From: Akkermansia sp.
Lineage (GTDB): Bacteria > Verrucomicrobiota > Verrucomicrobiia > Verrucomicrobiales > Akkermansiaceae
Reading direction: 5' to 3'
NCBI GenBank assembly: GCA_017415555.1
Contig: JAFQGF010000003.1
Location: 1-64,000, forward strand
DNA length: 64,000 nt
A program made the translations under genes and the position numbers. The notes beneath the pieces were generated by a model. The model ran no database searches. It was given only the letters and a program-made list of their open reading frames with translations, and was not told the DNA's origin. Every line of letters starts with the position of its first letter. Position 1 is the first letter of the stretch. Positions 8,550-16,322 of the stretch are shown piece after piece.

Positions 8550-9659
8550 TTATTTACCACACAAAGCCTTGTAAGCAGCAATGTATGCGTCCGTCATATC
8601 TTTTCGTCGATATGGTGCAGTGAGAGGAAGTTTTGGAGTGGGGGGATTAGTGTACCATTTTGCCAACACATCGGCCATAGCCATGGTGTCTCCTGTGGGC
8701 ACTTTTCCCTCAGGTAAATAGTCATCCAGCTGTTCACCCACACCGCCTGCTTCATAACCGGCAGTGGGTCTGCCCAGAGCCAAAGCTTCCAGTGTCGTTT
8801 TTCCGAATGCTTCAGGAATAAGGTTCAGAGATACAATGACATTGCAGGCAACCATTATATCACGAACATCGCGGCGCAAACCTGTCCAGGTTACATCGTG
8901 AGTGAGCCCTGCTTGCTCAAACTTCTTCTTAAGTTCCAGTTTAAATGCTTCTTTGCCTTTTTTCACTTCGCCCACAATAACTGCATGGGCAGGAATACCT
9001 CGTTTCTTCAACTCGAGAAGGATAGGTTCGAGATGTGCTGCTCCTTTGTGACGAGTAACTCGTGCCGGCAAGCAAATAAGGTACTTCCCTTTCATTTCCG
9101 GAAAGTCAGAGTACCATTTTTCGTACCATTCCTCACTGGGGCGATATTCTGGATTATGAACAGATGTATCCACAGAGTTAGGAATAACGATGATTTTTTC
9201 TGCTTGCGTTTTGGGATAACACTCCAGAATATGTTCACGAATGAAGCGGGATACAGCTACAATGGTATCGCCTTTCGTCATAACTGCAGAGTATCCATTG
9301 ACTGAATAATATCCGTGGAAAGTAGAGAGTATCTTAGGGCGTTTTTTTGCCGGGACTTTTTTCCATGCCCAATGTCCGAGCCATGCTGGTACGCGAGAAT
9401 GTAAATTGAGAACATCCGGTGCTTCATGCTCTATAAGTTTTGCAAGCTTTCGGACGAGAAAAAGAGATTTCAGGCTTTTTTTACCTACTGGCATTGTAAT
9501 ATGGCGCGCTCCCGTTTTCTCAATGTCGGCCACCATAGGTCCGCCACCGGAGACTACAACACTTTCATCGCCTCCGGCAACGAGGCTTTCGCAGAGTTCC
9601 AGAACAACTTGCTCTACGCCGCCGGATGTGAGCGAGGGGAGAAGATGCATTACTTTCAT
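8550..9659 (-). CDS. glycosyltransferase, GT4-like (GT-B fold)
   Basis: A 369-residue retaining glycosyltransferase. The N-terminus MKVMHLLPSLTSGGVEQVVLELCESL is a classic GT4 start with the Gly-Gly-Val-Glu turn. VIPNSVDTSVHNP and the donor-site motif EAFGKTTLEALALGRPTAGYEAGGVGE are well preserved, more so than in its paralogue downstream. It sits between an ELM1-like protein and that paralogue in an operon that starts with purE and the pyr genes. A role in lipopolysaccharide core or capsule assembly is likely; the sugar is unknown. No signal peptide or membrane segment, so it acts in the cytoplasm or at the membrane surface. Confidence 0.88.
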   Translation of the reverse strand: MKVMHLLPSLTSGGVEQVVLELCESLVAGGDESVVVSGGGPMVADIEKTGARHITMPVGKKSLKSLFLVRKLAKLIEHEAPDVLNLHSRVPAWLGHWAWKKVPAKKRPKILSTFHGYYSVNGYSAVMTKGDTIVAVSRFIREHILECYPKTQAEKIIVIPNSVDTSVHNPEYRPSEEWYEKWYSDFPEMKGKYLICLPARVTRHKGAAHLEPILLELKKRGIPAHAVIVGEVKKGKEAFKLELKKKFEQAGLTHDVTWTGLRRDVRDIMVACNVIVSLNLIPEAFGKTTLEALALGRPTAGYEAGGVGEQLDDYLPEGKVPTGDTMAMADVLAKWYTNPPTPKLPLTAPYRRKDMTDAYIAAYKALCGK

Positions 9660-9698
9660 GACTTGTGATGGATGGGGGTGAGTGATTGGCTATTGCAA

Positions 9699-10640
9699 TT
9701 AGCGGAGAAGTTGAGGGAAGGTGGCGAGAATATAATCTGCGGCACGTCCGGCCTCATTAAGCACGGATTTGGGCTCAGGGAGGGTGTTTGTTTTGGCCCA
9801 TTCGGTGAAGGTGCAGGCACCGCCATCTGCAATGAGCATATTGAGTCCGCGAAGTACCCGGGATGGCTTGTCCTTGTGCGGGTCCCCCTTTCTGAGCATT
9901 TCGATGATGCCCACCGGAGAGCCGCTGGAAAGCGCCTCGTAAACCATGGATACACTGTCCTGCGTGACCCACACCTCAGCAGCTGTGGCCAGATGGTCAG
10001 CCACCCAGGTAGGGCCGGTCTGTTCAACGGGCTCAACACGGATGTTGGGGCAGGCGGCAGTTAAGTCCTGCACGAAGTCTGTCGGCGTACGGCGGGATGT
10101 GGTCAGGACAATGGGGCGTGTGCTTTTACGGGCGATGGAGGTGAGCTGATTGAGGACGTGTTCGGCTTCCCACTTGAACTCCTTGCTGGGGCCGCCGATA
10201 AGCACGAGGGTTTCTCGCTTCTCCACCTCCGGGTGAGGCTTAATGCAGTTAATGGCCCCATTGGTCAGGAACACGCGGCTACCGGGCACACCTCCTTCGG
10301 GTATATCATGTCGGGGCATGATACAGAGGTCGAATGCGTGGGATGGCAGGCTGGGTTTCATGCACACCATGCAGAGGCATTTCTTGTGTCGGGCAAGGCT
10401 TTTTGCCGCCAGGTGAGTACCATGCCCGGCGCAGAGGATGAGGTCGGGCTCGGGAAGGTTCAAATCCTTGCCTTTGTAGAAAAACTTGGCGAACCAGCCC
10501 ATACCGGTGATAGGCACCTCGTGGCAGGAATGAGTTGCCGAGGGTTGCTGTATGCGGGCACGTTCGAGCAGAGCTTCAGCCAGACCGAACGTCTGGGAAA
10601 GGTGCCCTTTTTTGCCGTCGCTGATGATGTAGATAACCAT
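9699..10640 (-). CDS. ELM1-like (DUF1022) GT-B-fold protein
   Basis: A 313-residue member of the family named after plant mitochondrial fission protein ELM1. The bacterial members look like GT-B glycosyltransferases and often lie in surface-polysaccharide loci. Seen here: the N-terminus VIYIISDGKKGHLSQTFGLAEAL, the segment LILCAGHGTHLAAKSLARHKKCLCMVCMKPS, ETLVLIGGPSKEFKW, and WVTQDSVSMVYEALSSGSPVGIIEM, which resembles a sugar-nucleotide site. It is followed by two GT4 genes, which supports a glycan function. The exact reaction is unknown in bacteria, and the name ELM1 should not be taken as function. Confidence 0.8.
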   Translation of the reverse strand: MVIYIISDGKKGHLSQTFGLAEALLERARIQQPSATHSCHEVPITGMGWFAKFFYKGKDLNLPEPDLILCAGHGTHLAAKSLARHKKCLCMVCMKPSLPSHAFDLCIMPRHDIPEGGVPGSRVFLTNGAINCIKPHPEVEKRETLVLIGGPSKEFKWEAEHVLNQLTSIARKSTRPIVLTTSRRTPTDFVQDLTAACPNIRVEPVEQTGPTWVADHLATAAEVWVTQDSVSMVYEALSSGSPVGIIEMLRKGDPHKDKPSRVLRGLNMLIADGGACTFTEWAKTNTLPEPKSVLNEAGRAADYILATFPQLLR

Positions 10641-10665
10641 ATCGGAGAGAAGGGATGAGTGTTTA

Positions 10666-11961
10666 TCAGTTGATTGGTAGAGTCACAGTCCCGCAGAGGG
10701 AACTACCCAGCAGGGGGCTGTTGAGTGTGCCGCAGCACAGGCTGTCAGGTGTTACGATGTATTCTTCATCGGGAGAGAAGAGCAGCAGCGGAGCGGCAAC
10801 CGGTACATCTTCCTCCCTGTCGTAGGGATTCACAATGGCCATAGGTGCCGTACAGCAGGCTCGTATCACCTCCGCCCAGCTCAGCATACCGGGCTTGATG
10901 AGGTAGGTGTAGATGGCAGGAAGGAATGTATCCAAGCCTACCATTCCTTGTGGCGCACTTATGAAATCCTGTTTCTTCGCAAAGGGAAGGCAGGGGGTGT
11001 GGTCGGTGACGATGCAGTCGATGGTGCCATCCTTCAGTCCTGCCAGCAGAGCTTCACAGTCGGCGCGGTCACGCAGGGGCGGAAGTGTCTTGAACGTTGT
11101 GTCATAGTCTCCCACATTTTCGTGAGTATAGAGCAGGTGGTGCAGAGCCACTTCAGCAGTGATATTCTGCATGCCATCGGCCTTGGCCCGGCGGATAATC
11201 GCAACGCCTTCCGCCGTGCTGACGGTCTGAATGTGAAGGCGGACGCCAGTATCCTTTGCGAGACGCACGAGTGTTTCGATGCCGATTTCCTCGGCACAGG
11301 CAGGGCTGCCATGAAGCCCCAGCTTGTAGGAAGTTGTACCGGGGTGTATGCAGGTGTTACGAGTCAGCGCCGGAACATCCCCCCGAATGGCAAAGGTAAG
11401 TCCCATTTCTGCCGCATACTTCATAGCACGATGAAGCATTAAGAGGCTCTCCGGCATTTTTCCGCCATCGCTCAGGATTGTTACGCCGCGAGCAGCTAAT
11501 GTGTTGTAGGGAGCCTGCTGCGTGCCTTCCATCTTCTCGGAAATACAGCCTGCGGGCACCATAGTGGCGAAGGAGCGCTGGCTCACTGCGTCATCAAAGC
11601 TGTCCAGTGTTGCGGCATTATCGAACACGAAGCCGCGGGAGGGCATAACCAGCATGCCCCATACGCCACCATGATTGGCGGCCTGTCCGGCACGATAAAT
11701 GCTTTCGCGCTTGCTGTGGCCTTCCAGATTGATGCTGGTGTGCAGGTCAAAAAGGGCAGGCAGAACCAGCTTGCCGGTGGCGTCTATTGTGCGGGCTCCA
11801 CTCGGCACCTGCATCTCACCGGCCGGTGCTATTCCATTCACGCCGGGAAGCGGAATGCCGTCAAAATCCTCTACCTGGATTTCCTCGCCATGGCCCATCC
11901 TGAGGTCGATTCTGGCACCTGTGAGAGCCCAGGTAGCGTTAGTGATGTACGTATTAGTCAT
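10666..11961 (-). CDS. pyrC': dihydroorotase-like non-catalytic subunit of aspartate carbamoyltransferase
   Basis: A 431-residue protein with the class I dihydroorotase fold and many family landmarks, but the metal site is broken. Set against the well-known active pattern, Asp-X-His-X-His-X-Arg reads D72 L H74 T S76 I N78, so the second His and the substrate Arg are gone. The His of the DHCED stretch is Arg193, and the second His of HIQHVST is Thr246. Asp165, His243, Asp320 and His321 remain. Such inactive homologues are known in Pseudomonas (PyrC'), where they assemble with PyrB into a large aspartate carbamoyltransferase. The gene overlaps pyrB by eight bases and follows pyrR-pyrB, the same order. 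A genuine dihydroorotase must lie elsewhere. Confidence 0.85.
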   Translation of the reverse strand: MTNTYITNATWALTGARIDLRMGHGEEIQVEDFDGIPLPGVNGIAPAGEMQVPSGARTIDATGKLVLPALFDLHTSINLEGHSKRESIYRAGQAANHGGVWGMLVMPSRGFVFDNAATLDSFDDAVSQRSFATMVPAGCISEKMEGTQQAPYNTLAARGVTILSDGGKMPESLLMLHRAMKYAAEMGLTFAIRGDVPALTRNTCIHPGTTSYKLGLHGSPACAEEIGIETLVRLAKDTGVRLHIQTVSTAEGVAIIRRAKADGMQNITAEVALHHLLYTHENVGDYDTTFKTLPPLRDRADCEALLAGLKDGTIDCIVTDHTPCLPFAKKQDFISAPQGMVGLDTFLPAIYTYLIKPGMLSWAEVIRACCTAPMAIVNPYDREEDVPVAAPLLLFSPDEEYIVTPDSLCCGTLNSPLLGSSLCGTVTLPIN

Positions 11962-12883
11962 GGCACTGGGTCTGGGGAGTGAGATGATAGAGAATACTCA
12001 TGCGAGCGGCGATACCGTTTTCTACCTGATTATTAATAAGAGTGTTGCGGTAGTCCATAGCGGAGTCACATATTTCCACCCCTCTGTTGACGGGGCCGGG
12101 ATGCATGATGCTGAGATTCAGGTCATCGATACGTCGCAAGCGTTCTTCTGTCACGCCGAAGGCTGCATGGTAATCCGCTGCCGGGAAGAAAGGAAAATCA
12201 ATACGCTCATTCTGCACGCGCAGAAGGTAAATCACATCCGGTTTCCAGTCGAATACCTGATCCCAGCAGGTAAAGCGGGGAATGCCTGTATGTTGCTGTA
12301 GCGGGACAAGCGGTCCGGGACCCATGTAGGCAACTTTGGCACCCAGTCGTTGCAGTATGGTGCTGGTAGAACGGGCAACGCGACTGTGCAGAATATCTCC
12401 GATGATAACAACTCGACGCCCGGCAATATCTCCATACTTTTCCTTAATGGTAAAGGCATCCAGGAATGCCTGGCTGGGGTGAGCGTGCGCACCATCGCCG
12501 GCGTTAATAACAGCGGCTTTGCAGTGGCGGGCAATCACGGCAGGGATACCGCTGTTTTTATGGCGAACGATGATGTAGTCCATCTTCATGCTCATGAGCG
12601 TGTCTATGGTGTCGTGTACGCTTTCACCCTTAACTACGGAGGATGTCGAAACCGTGAAGGTTGTTACATCGGCAGAAAGACGATGTGCCGCAACCTCGAA
12701 GGAGGAGCGTGTTCTGGTGCTCGGCTCGTAAAAGAGAGTGAGCACGGATTTGCCCTTGAGCGCGGGAACTTTCTTCACACTTTTGGTGAAGATGTCCTTC
12801 ATGGCCGAGGTGCTTTCCAGAATGGTATGGATATCCTCGTCGCTCAGCGAATCAATGGTAATTAAATCTTTGCGCGGATTCAT
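11954..12883 (-). CDS. pyrB: aspartate carbamoyltransferase catalytic chain
   Basis: Condenses carbamoyl phosphate with aspartate in the second step of pyrimidine synthesis. The 309 residues carry the carbamoyl-phosphate loop STRTRSSFE, the lysine loop (SVVKGESVHDTI), HAHPSQAFLDAFTI, and the closing motif MHPGPVNRGVEI. The length and the absence of a nearby pyrI regulatory gene fit the class in which PyrB pairs with an intact or inactive dihydroorotase-like chain, and the next gene downstream is exactly such a chain. It lies 10 bases after pyrR, so synthesis of regulator and enzyme is coupled. Confidence 0.95.
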   Translation of the reverse strand: MNPRKDLITIDSLSDEDIHTILESTSAMKDIFTKSVKKVPALKGKSVLTLFYEPSTRTRSSFEVAAHRLSADVTTFTVSTSSVVKGESVHDTIDTLMSMKMDYIIVRHKNSGIPAVIARHCKAAVINAGDGAHAHPSQAFLDAFTIKEKYGDIAGRRVVIIGDILHSRVARSTSTILQRLGAKVAYMGPGPLVPLQQHTGIPRFTCWDQVFDWKPDVIYLLRVQNERIDFPFFPAADYHAAFGVTEERLRRIDDLNLSIMHPGPVNRGVEICDSAMDYRNTLINNQVENGIAARMSILYHLTPQTQCHD

Positions 12884-12893
12884 GAAAAAATCT

Positions 12894-13409
12894 TCAGTAC
12901 GTTATATCTTCCTCTCCATCAATCTCCTGCAGATGCACCACCACCTTATCAACAGGCTCGGTGGAAAGATTGAAGGCAACATAGTCAGGATGGATGGGCA
13001 GCTGCCGCCCGCCCCGGTCTGCCAGGCACTGTAACTCTACCTGAGCCGGGCGTCCGTATTCCCAAAGCACCTCCAGTGCGGCACGAGCGGTGCGCCCGGT
13101 GCTCAGCACATCGTCCACCAGCACCAGATGCAGTCCATCCGTAGAGAACGGCAGGTGAGAACTGCGCAGTGCAGGGCGGTTGCCGCGCATATCCAGGTCA
13201 TCGCGATAGAGGGTAATGTCGATGGCTCCATACAGCGCGTCGCAACCGGCGACCTGCAGTCTCTGCACCAGGCGTTGTGCCAGAATATCACCGTGACTCA
13301 CAATGCCGACTATGGCGAGAGGGGCATCCACAGCCGCAGCCCGCTGCTGCAGGTGCTGAGCCCAGGTATCCAGTGCCCGTTCAATTTCTGATTTGCTGAT
13401 GCTGGGCAT
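12894..13409 (-). CDS. pyrR: PyrR, pyr operon regulator / uracil phosphoribosyltransferase
   Basis: A 171-residue phosphoribosyltransferase-fold protein. The PRPP loop reads LHLVLVDDVLSTGRTARAAL, and the N-terminal IERALDTWAQHL and RLVQRL segments match the family. In Gram-positives PyrR binds pyr mRNA to cause attenuation; in Pseudomonas-like operons it lies next to pyrBC' as here, with less certain regulatory action, and it can have uracil phosphoribosyltransferase activity. I see no attenuator hairpin or PyrR anti-terminator in the 23-base gap before it or in the near-absent leader of purE, so mRNA-leader attenuation of this operon is doubtful. Cytoplasmic. Confidence 0.9.
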   Translation of the reverse strand: MPSISKSEIERALDTWAQHLQQRAAAVDAPLAIVGIVSHGDILAQRLVQRLQVAGCDALYGAIDITLYRDDLDMRGNRPALRSSHLPFSTDGLHLVLVDDVLSTGRTARAALEVLWEYGRPAQVELQCLADRGGRQLPIHPDYVAFNLSTEPVDKVVVHLQEIDGEEDITY

Positions 13410-13432
13410 GGCAATACGGAATGTGTAATAAA

Positions 13433-13840
13433 TTACTCAGCGAGGCGGATGATGCGGTGAGCCGCCATGGCAGCATTGATGGGGGTCTTCTTGTGCAGCC
13501 CCACAGTCGTGGCCGGCACACCGCCGGGAAGCTGGGAGATAGCCAGCAAGGCATCCACGCCATTGAGAGGACCACAGGGAACAGGCACCCCGATGACAGG
13601 CAGCTCCGTATTCATTACAACTACACCCGGCAGTGCGGCGGAAAGACCGGCTACACAGAGGAGAACGGCCTTAGTCCCACTCTCTTCCAGCCCTTTCAGG
13701 TACTCGATGAGAGCTGGTAAATCACGATGAGCGGAGTAGACGACCTCCTCGTGTTCGACGTTGTTTTCTGCAAAATAGGTGCGAGCCGGTTCCATGAACG
13801 GAAGGTCGCTCTTGCTGCCGTAGATGGTGATAACTTTCAT
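13433..13840 (-). CDS. purE: PurE-family AIR carboxylase / N5-CAIR mutase, short form
   Basis: Purine-synthesis enzyme making 4-carboxy-5-aminoimidazole ribonucleotide. At 135 residues it lacks the roughly 25-residue C-terminal tail of E. coli PurE. Residues 8-12 (GSKSD) and 36-39 (SAHR, the catalytic His) are present, and the stretch PVIGVPV...GVDALLAISQLPGGVP is class I-like. The loop that is AGGAAHLPG in class I reads AGLSAALPG (64-72), losing the His and recalling the AGRSNALSG of class II enzymes that use CO2. No purK lies next to it. First gene of an eight-gene operon with a close promoter. Whether it works as mutase or carboxylase is open. Confidence 0.85.
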   Translation of the reverse strand: MKVITIYGSKSDLPFMEPARTYFAENNVEHEEVVYSAHRDLPALIEYLKGLEESGTKAVLLCVAGLSAALPGVVVMNTELPVIGVPVPCGPLNGVDALLAISQLPGGVPATTVGLHKKTPINAAMAAHRIIRLAE

Positions 13841-13849
13841 GCTAGCACC

Positions 13850-13878
13850 ATTCTACCATGCTGCCCGCGCGCAGGCAA
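13850..13878 (-). promoter_or_regulatory. promoter of the purE-pyr operon, leaderless arrangement
   Basis: On the minus strand TTGCCT (13878-13873), 17 bases, TAGAAT (13855-13850), then nine bases to the purE ATG. The leader should be about three bases or none. Confidence 0.65.
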
Positions 13879-13929
13879 GCAAAATTCCCGTACTTTGGAT
13901 ACAATTTGGATAGAAGATGATATGCTCCC

Positions 13930-13958
13930 TTGACTCTGCGGGGGAGGCTCTGTATAAT
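13930..13958 (+). promoter_or_regulatory. promoter of the oligopeptide ABC ATPase gene
   Basis: TTGACT (13930-13935), 17 bases, a perfect TATAAT (13953-13958), then eleven bases to the ATG at 13970, so the leader is about five bases. It lies back-to-back with the purE promoter. Confidence 0.75.
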
Positions 13959-13969
13959 GTGCCGAGAGC

Positions 13970-14956
13970 ATGACTGAACAGCCTATTCTGAGCGTGAAGA
14001 ATCTGAGCGTGGATTTTCGAACCCGCGCCGGGGTGAATTATGCCGTGAACGATGTGAGTTTTGAGCTGCGACGCGGGGAAACGCTTGGTATTGTGGGCGA
14101 GAGTGGTTCCGGTAAATCCGTGACATGCTCTGCTTTGATGGGGCTGCTGCCTCGTCCTCCGGCACACATTGCAGACCAGGCAACAGCTTTGTTTGAGGGT
14201 GCCGACCTGCTGCGCATGAGTGAACGGGAGCTGGCAAGATTGCGGGGAAACCGTATTTCCATGATTTTTCAGGACCCCATGACGAGCCTGAACCCCTGCA
14301 TGACTATCGGAGACCAGGTAGCGGAACCTCTTGTCATCCACCGCAACATGAGGCGTAAGGACGCGCTCCACCTTGCTATCGAAGAGCTGGAGCGCACCGG
14401 CATTCCGAATGCGGCTGAGCGTGCTCGCTCCTATCCGCACGAGTTTTCCGGCGGTATGCGTCAGAGGGTGATGATTGCCATGGCGCTCATCACACGGCCT
14501 CAGTTTCTTATAGCGGACGAGCCGACAACGGCTCTGGATGTCACCGTACAGAAGCAAGTGCTCGACCTTCTCCGTACCCGTCAGCAGGAACTGGGGACGG
14601 CCATCATTCTCATTACTCATGATTTGGGCGTGGTGCGTCAGTATGCTCACCGAATTCAGGTCATGTATGCCGGCAGTGCCGTGGAATGCGCACCAACAGA
14701 TGAACTACTGAGCCACCCACTGCATGCCTATACCCGCTCACTGATGGCAAGCATACCCGCCATGCACACCAAAGGAAGCCGCCTTCAGACAATTCCCGGG
14801 TTTCCTCCCACTCTCCGTAAACCGATATGCGGATGTGCCTTCCGCCCCCGCAATATCGTAGGTAAACCGGAGCTCTGTCTTACAGACCGCGTGCCCGAGA
14901 TGATAGAACACCGGCCCGGCCATTTTGTTCGCAATTGCCCCGGGTGTCTGGCCTGA
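13970..14956 (+). CDS. oligo/dipeptide ABC transporter ATP-binding protein (OppD/DppD family)
   Basis: ATPase subunit of a peptide or nickel-type importer, 328 residues. Walker A GESGSGKS, Q-loop IFQDPMTSLNP, signature FSGGMRQRVMIAMAL, Walker B FLIADEPTTALDVTVQ and the H-loop THDLGV are all present. The C-terminal oligopeptide-type extension (IPGFPPTLRKPICGCAFRPR...CL, with several Cys as in OppD/OppF, where they can bind an iron-sulfur cluster) is complete. No permease, binding-protein or OppF gene is adjacent, so this subunit is an orphan here; partners must be elsewhere. The downstream dgt gene has its own promoter inside the gap. Confidence 0.88.
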   Translation: MTEQPILSVKNLSVDFRTRAGVNYAVNDVSFELRRGETLGIVGESGSGKSVTCSALMGLLPRPPAHIADQATALFEGADLLRMSERELARLRGNRISMIFQDPMTSLNPCMTIGDQVAEPLVIHRNMRRKDALHLAIEELERTGIPNAAERARSYPHEFSGGMRQRVMIAMALITRPQFLIADEPTTALDVTVQKQVLDLLRTRQQELGTAIILITHDLGVVRQYAHRIQVMYAGSAVECAPTDELLSHPLHAYTRSLMASIPAMHTKGSRLQTIPGFPPTLRKPICGCAFRPRNIVGKPELCLTDRVPEMIEHRPGHFVRNCPGCLA

Positions 14957-14984
14957 GCCAGTTTGCCAGCAGATGGAATTTTGT

Positions 14985-15013
14985 TTGACATTCCGAACTC
15001 CCGATTCTACAAT
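14985..15013 (+). promoter_or_regulatory. promoter of dgt that decides its start codon
   Basis: A perfect TTGACA (14985-14990), 17 bases, TACAAT (15008-15013). The -10 box covers the upstream ATG at 15012, so that codon cannot be in the transcript from this promoter; the ATG at 15021 lies seven bases further on and would be at its very 5' end. Confidence 0.7.
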
Positions 15014-15020
15014 GCCGCGT

Positions 15021-16322
15021 ATGCAGTGGGAACAGCTATTAACGACAGAGCGACTGAGTGGATTCGGGAACAACGCCCCGGGGCGCTCTGCATTCAATAG
15101 TGATTTTGGTCGAGTGTTGTATTCCAGCGCCTTCCGCCGTCTGCAAGACAAGACTCAAGTGTTTCCGCTGGGGCGCAATGACTACGTTCGCACACGCCTG
15201 ACGCATAGTCTGGAGGTATCCAACGTGGGGCGTGCCCTTGCAAATGAGCTGGCAGAGATTGCGATGCAGCACGATGGTGCTTCTGCCGACCCGCTGCTTT
15301 ATACGGCCATGGGAGATGTTGTTGCCACAGCCTGTCTGGCTCATGATATAGGAAATCCTCCCTTTGGTCATTCCGGCGAGACGGCCATAGATGAAGCTGT
15401 TGCTGAATCTGTGTCGGCCAATCTCTGCCCTCCGGAGTTCGCGGATTTCCGTTTTGAAGGCAATGCACAAGGGTTCCGCCTGCTATCGCGAACCTGCGAC
15501 CCGATTCGAGCCCGGGGGCTGGATCTGACAGCCGCTACCTTGGGTGCCTTTACCAAATACCCCTGTGCCCAGGGGCTTCAAAAGAATGGAGCGGCCGCTC
15601 GCTATAAGAAGTTCGGACTGGCAACGGAGGATGTTGCATCTTTTGAGACTGTTGCAGAGCTGTGCGGGTTACCCAGGCTTGGAGATGGTGTCTGGGCTCG
15701 ACATCCTCTGGCTTTTCTGATGGAAGCTGCGGACGATGTGAGTTATCTGATAGCGGATATTGAAGATGCCTATGTATCACGAATCATCCGCTATGATGAT
15801 GTGGTGGAGCAATTAGGAGCACTTTGCGGCTTTTCTTCTTCACAGTTTGAAAGCATAGAACGTGAACGCGCCCGCAGTGGCAATACGGCAGCGGTGCGCT
15901 ATGTAAGAGCCAGTGCCGTTGGTGCCTGCATCCGCGCTTTACGCACCACAATGCAGGAAGTATATTCTGCCATGATGAGCGGAGAACAGTTGCAAAGCCT
16001 GATGAACGCTTCTCCCATGGCGGAGGCTTATCGAGCCGTGCAGAAGTGGTCTGTTCGCCATATTTACAACCACGAGAGCGTGCTGAAAATAGAGATTACC
16101 GGCTTCAATGTGATAAAGGAGCTGATGCATCTCTTCCTCAAGTGGGTGAGCGAGCCATCCTCTCCCCTGGGGCGCAAGATAGGCTCCATTCTGCATGCGA
16201 ATGAAGAATGGAGCTGCGATATCCGCTATCGTTTCCTGCACGTTATCGATTATATCTCCGGAATGACGGATTCGTACGCCCTACAGACGTATGGTACTCT
16301 GTTCGGCAATCGTCAGATTTAG
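15021..16322 (+). CDS. dgt: deoxyguanosinetriphosphate triphosphohydrolase-like protein (HD domain)
   Basis: Hydrolyses dNTPs to nucleoside and triphosphate, controlling dNTP pools. 433 residues from the ATG at 15021, chosen because the -10 box overlaps the ATG at 15012. The N-terminus has the family stretch RSAFNSDFGRVLYSSAFRRLQDKTQVFPL and the metal-binding HD pattern: THSLEVSNVGRALA with the first His, ACLAHDIGNPPFGHSGE with the HD pair, and ADDVSYLIADIEDA with the last Asp. It overlaps the stop of the convergent metal ATPase gene by four bases. A cytoplasmic enzyme. The exact dNTP preference cannot be told. Confidence 0.9.
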   Translation: MQWEQLLTTERLSGFGNNAPGRSAFNSDFGRVLYSSAFRRLQDKTQVFPLGRNDYVRTRLTHSLEVSNVGRALANELAEIAMQHDGASADPLLYTAMGDVVATACLAHDIGNPPFGHSGETAIDEAVAESVSANLCPPEFADFRFEGNAQGFRLLSRTCDPIRARGLDLTAATLGAFTKYPCAQGLQKNGAAARYKKFGLATEDVASFETVAELCGLPRLGDGVWARHPLAFLMEAADDVSYLIADIEDAYVSRIIRYDDVVEQLGALCGFSSSQFESIERERARSGNTAAVRYVRASAVGACIRALRTTMQEVYSAMMSGEQLQSLMNASPMAEAYRAVQKWSVRHIYNHESVLKIEITGFNVIKELMHLFLKWVSEPSSPLGRKIGSILHANEEWSCDIRYRFLHVIDYISGMTDSYALQTYGTLFGNRQI

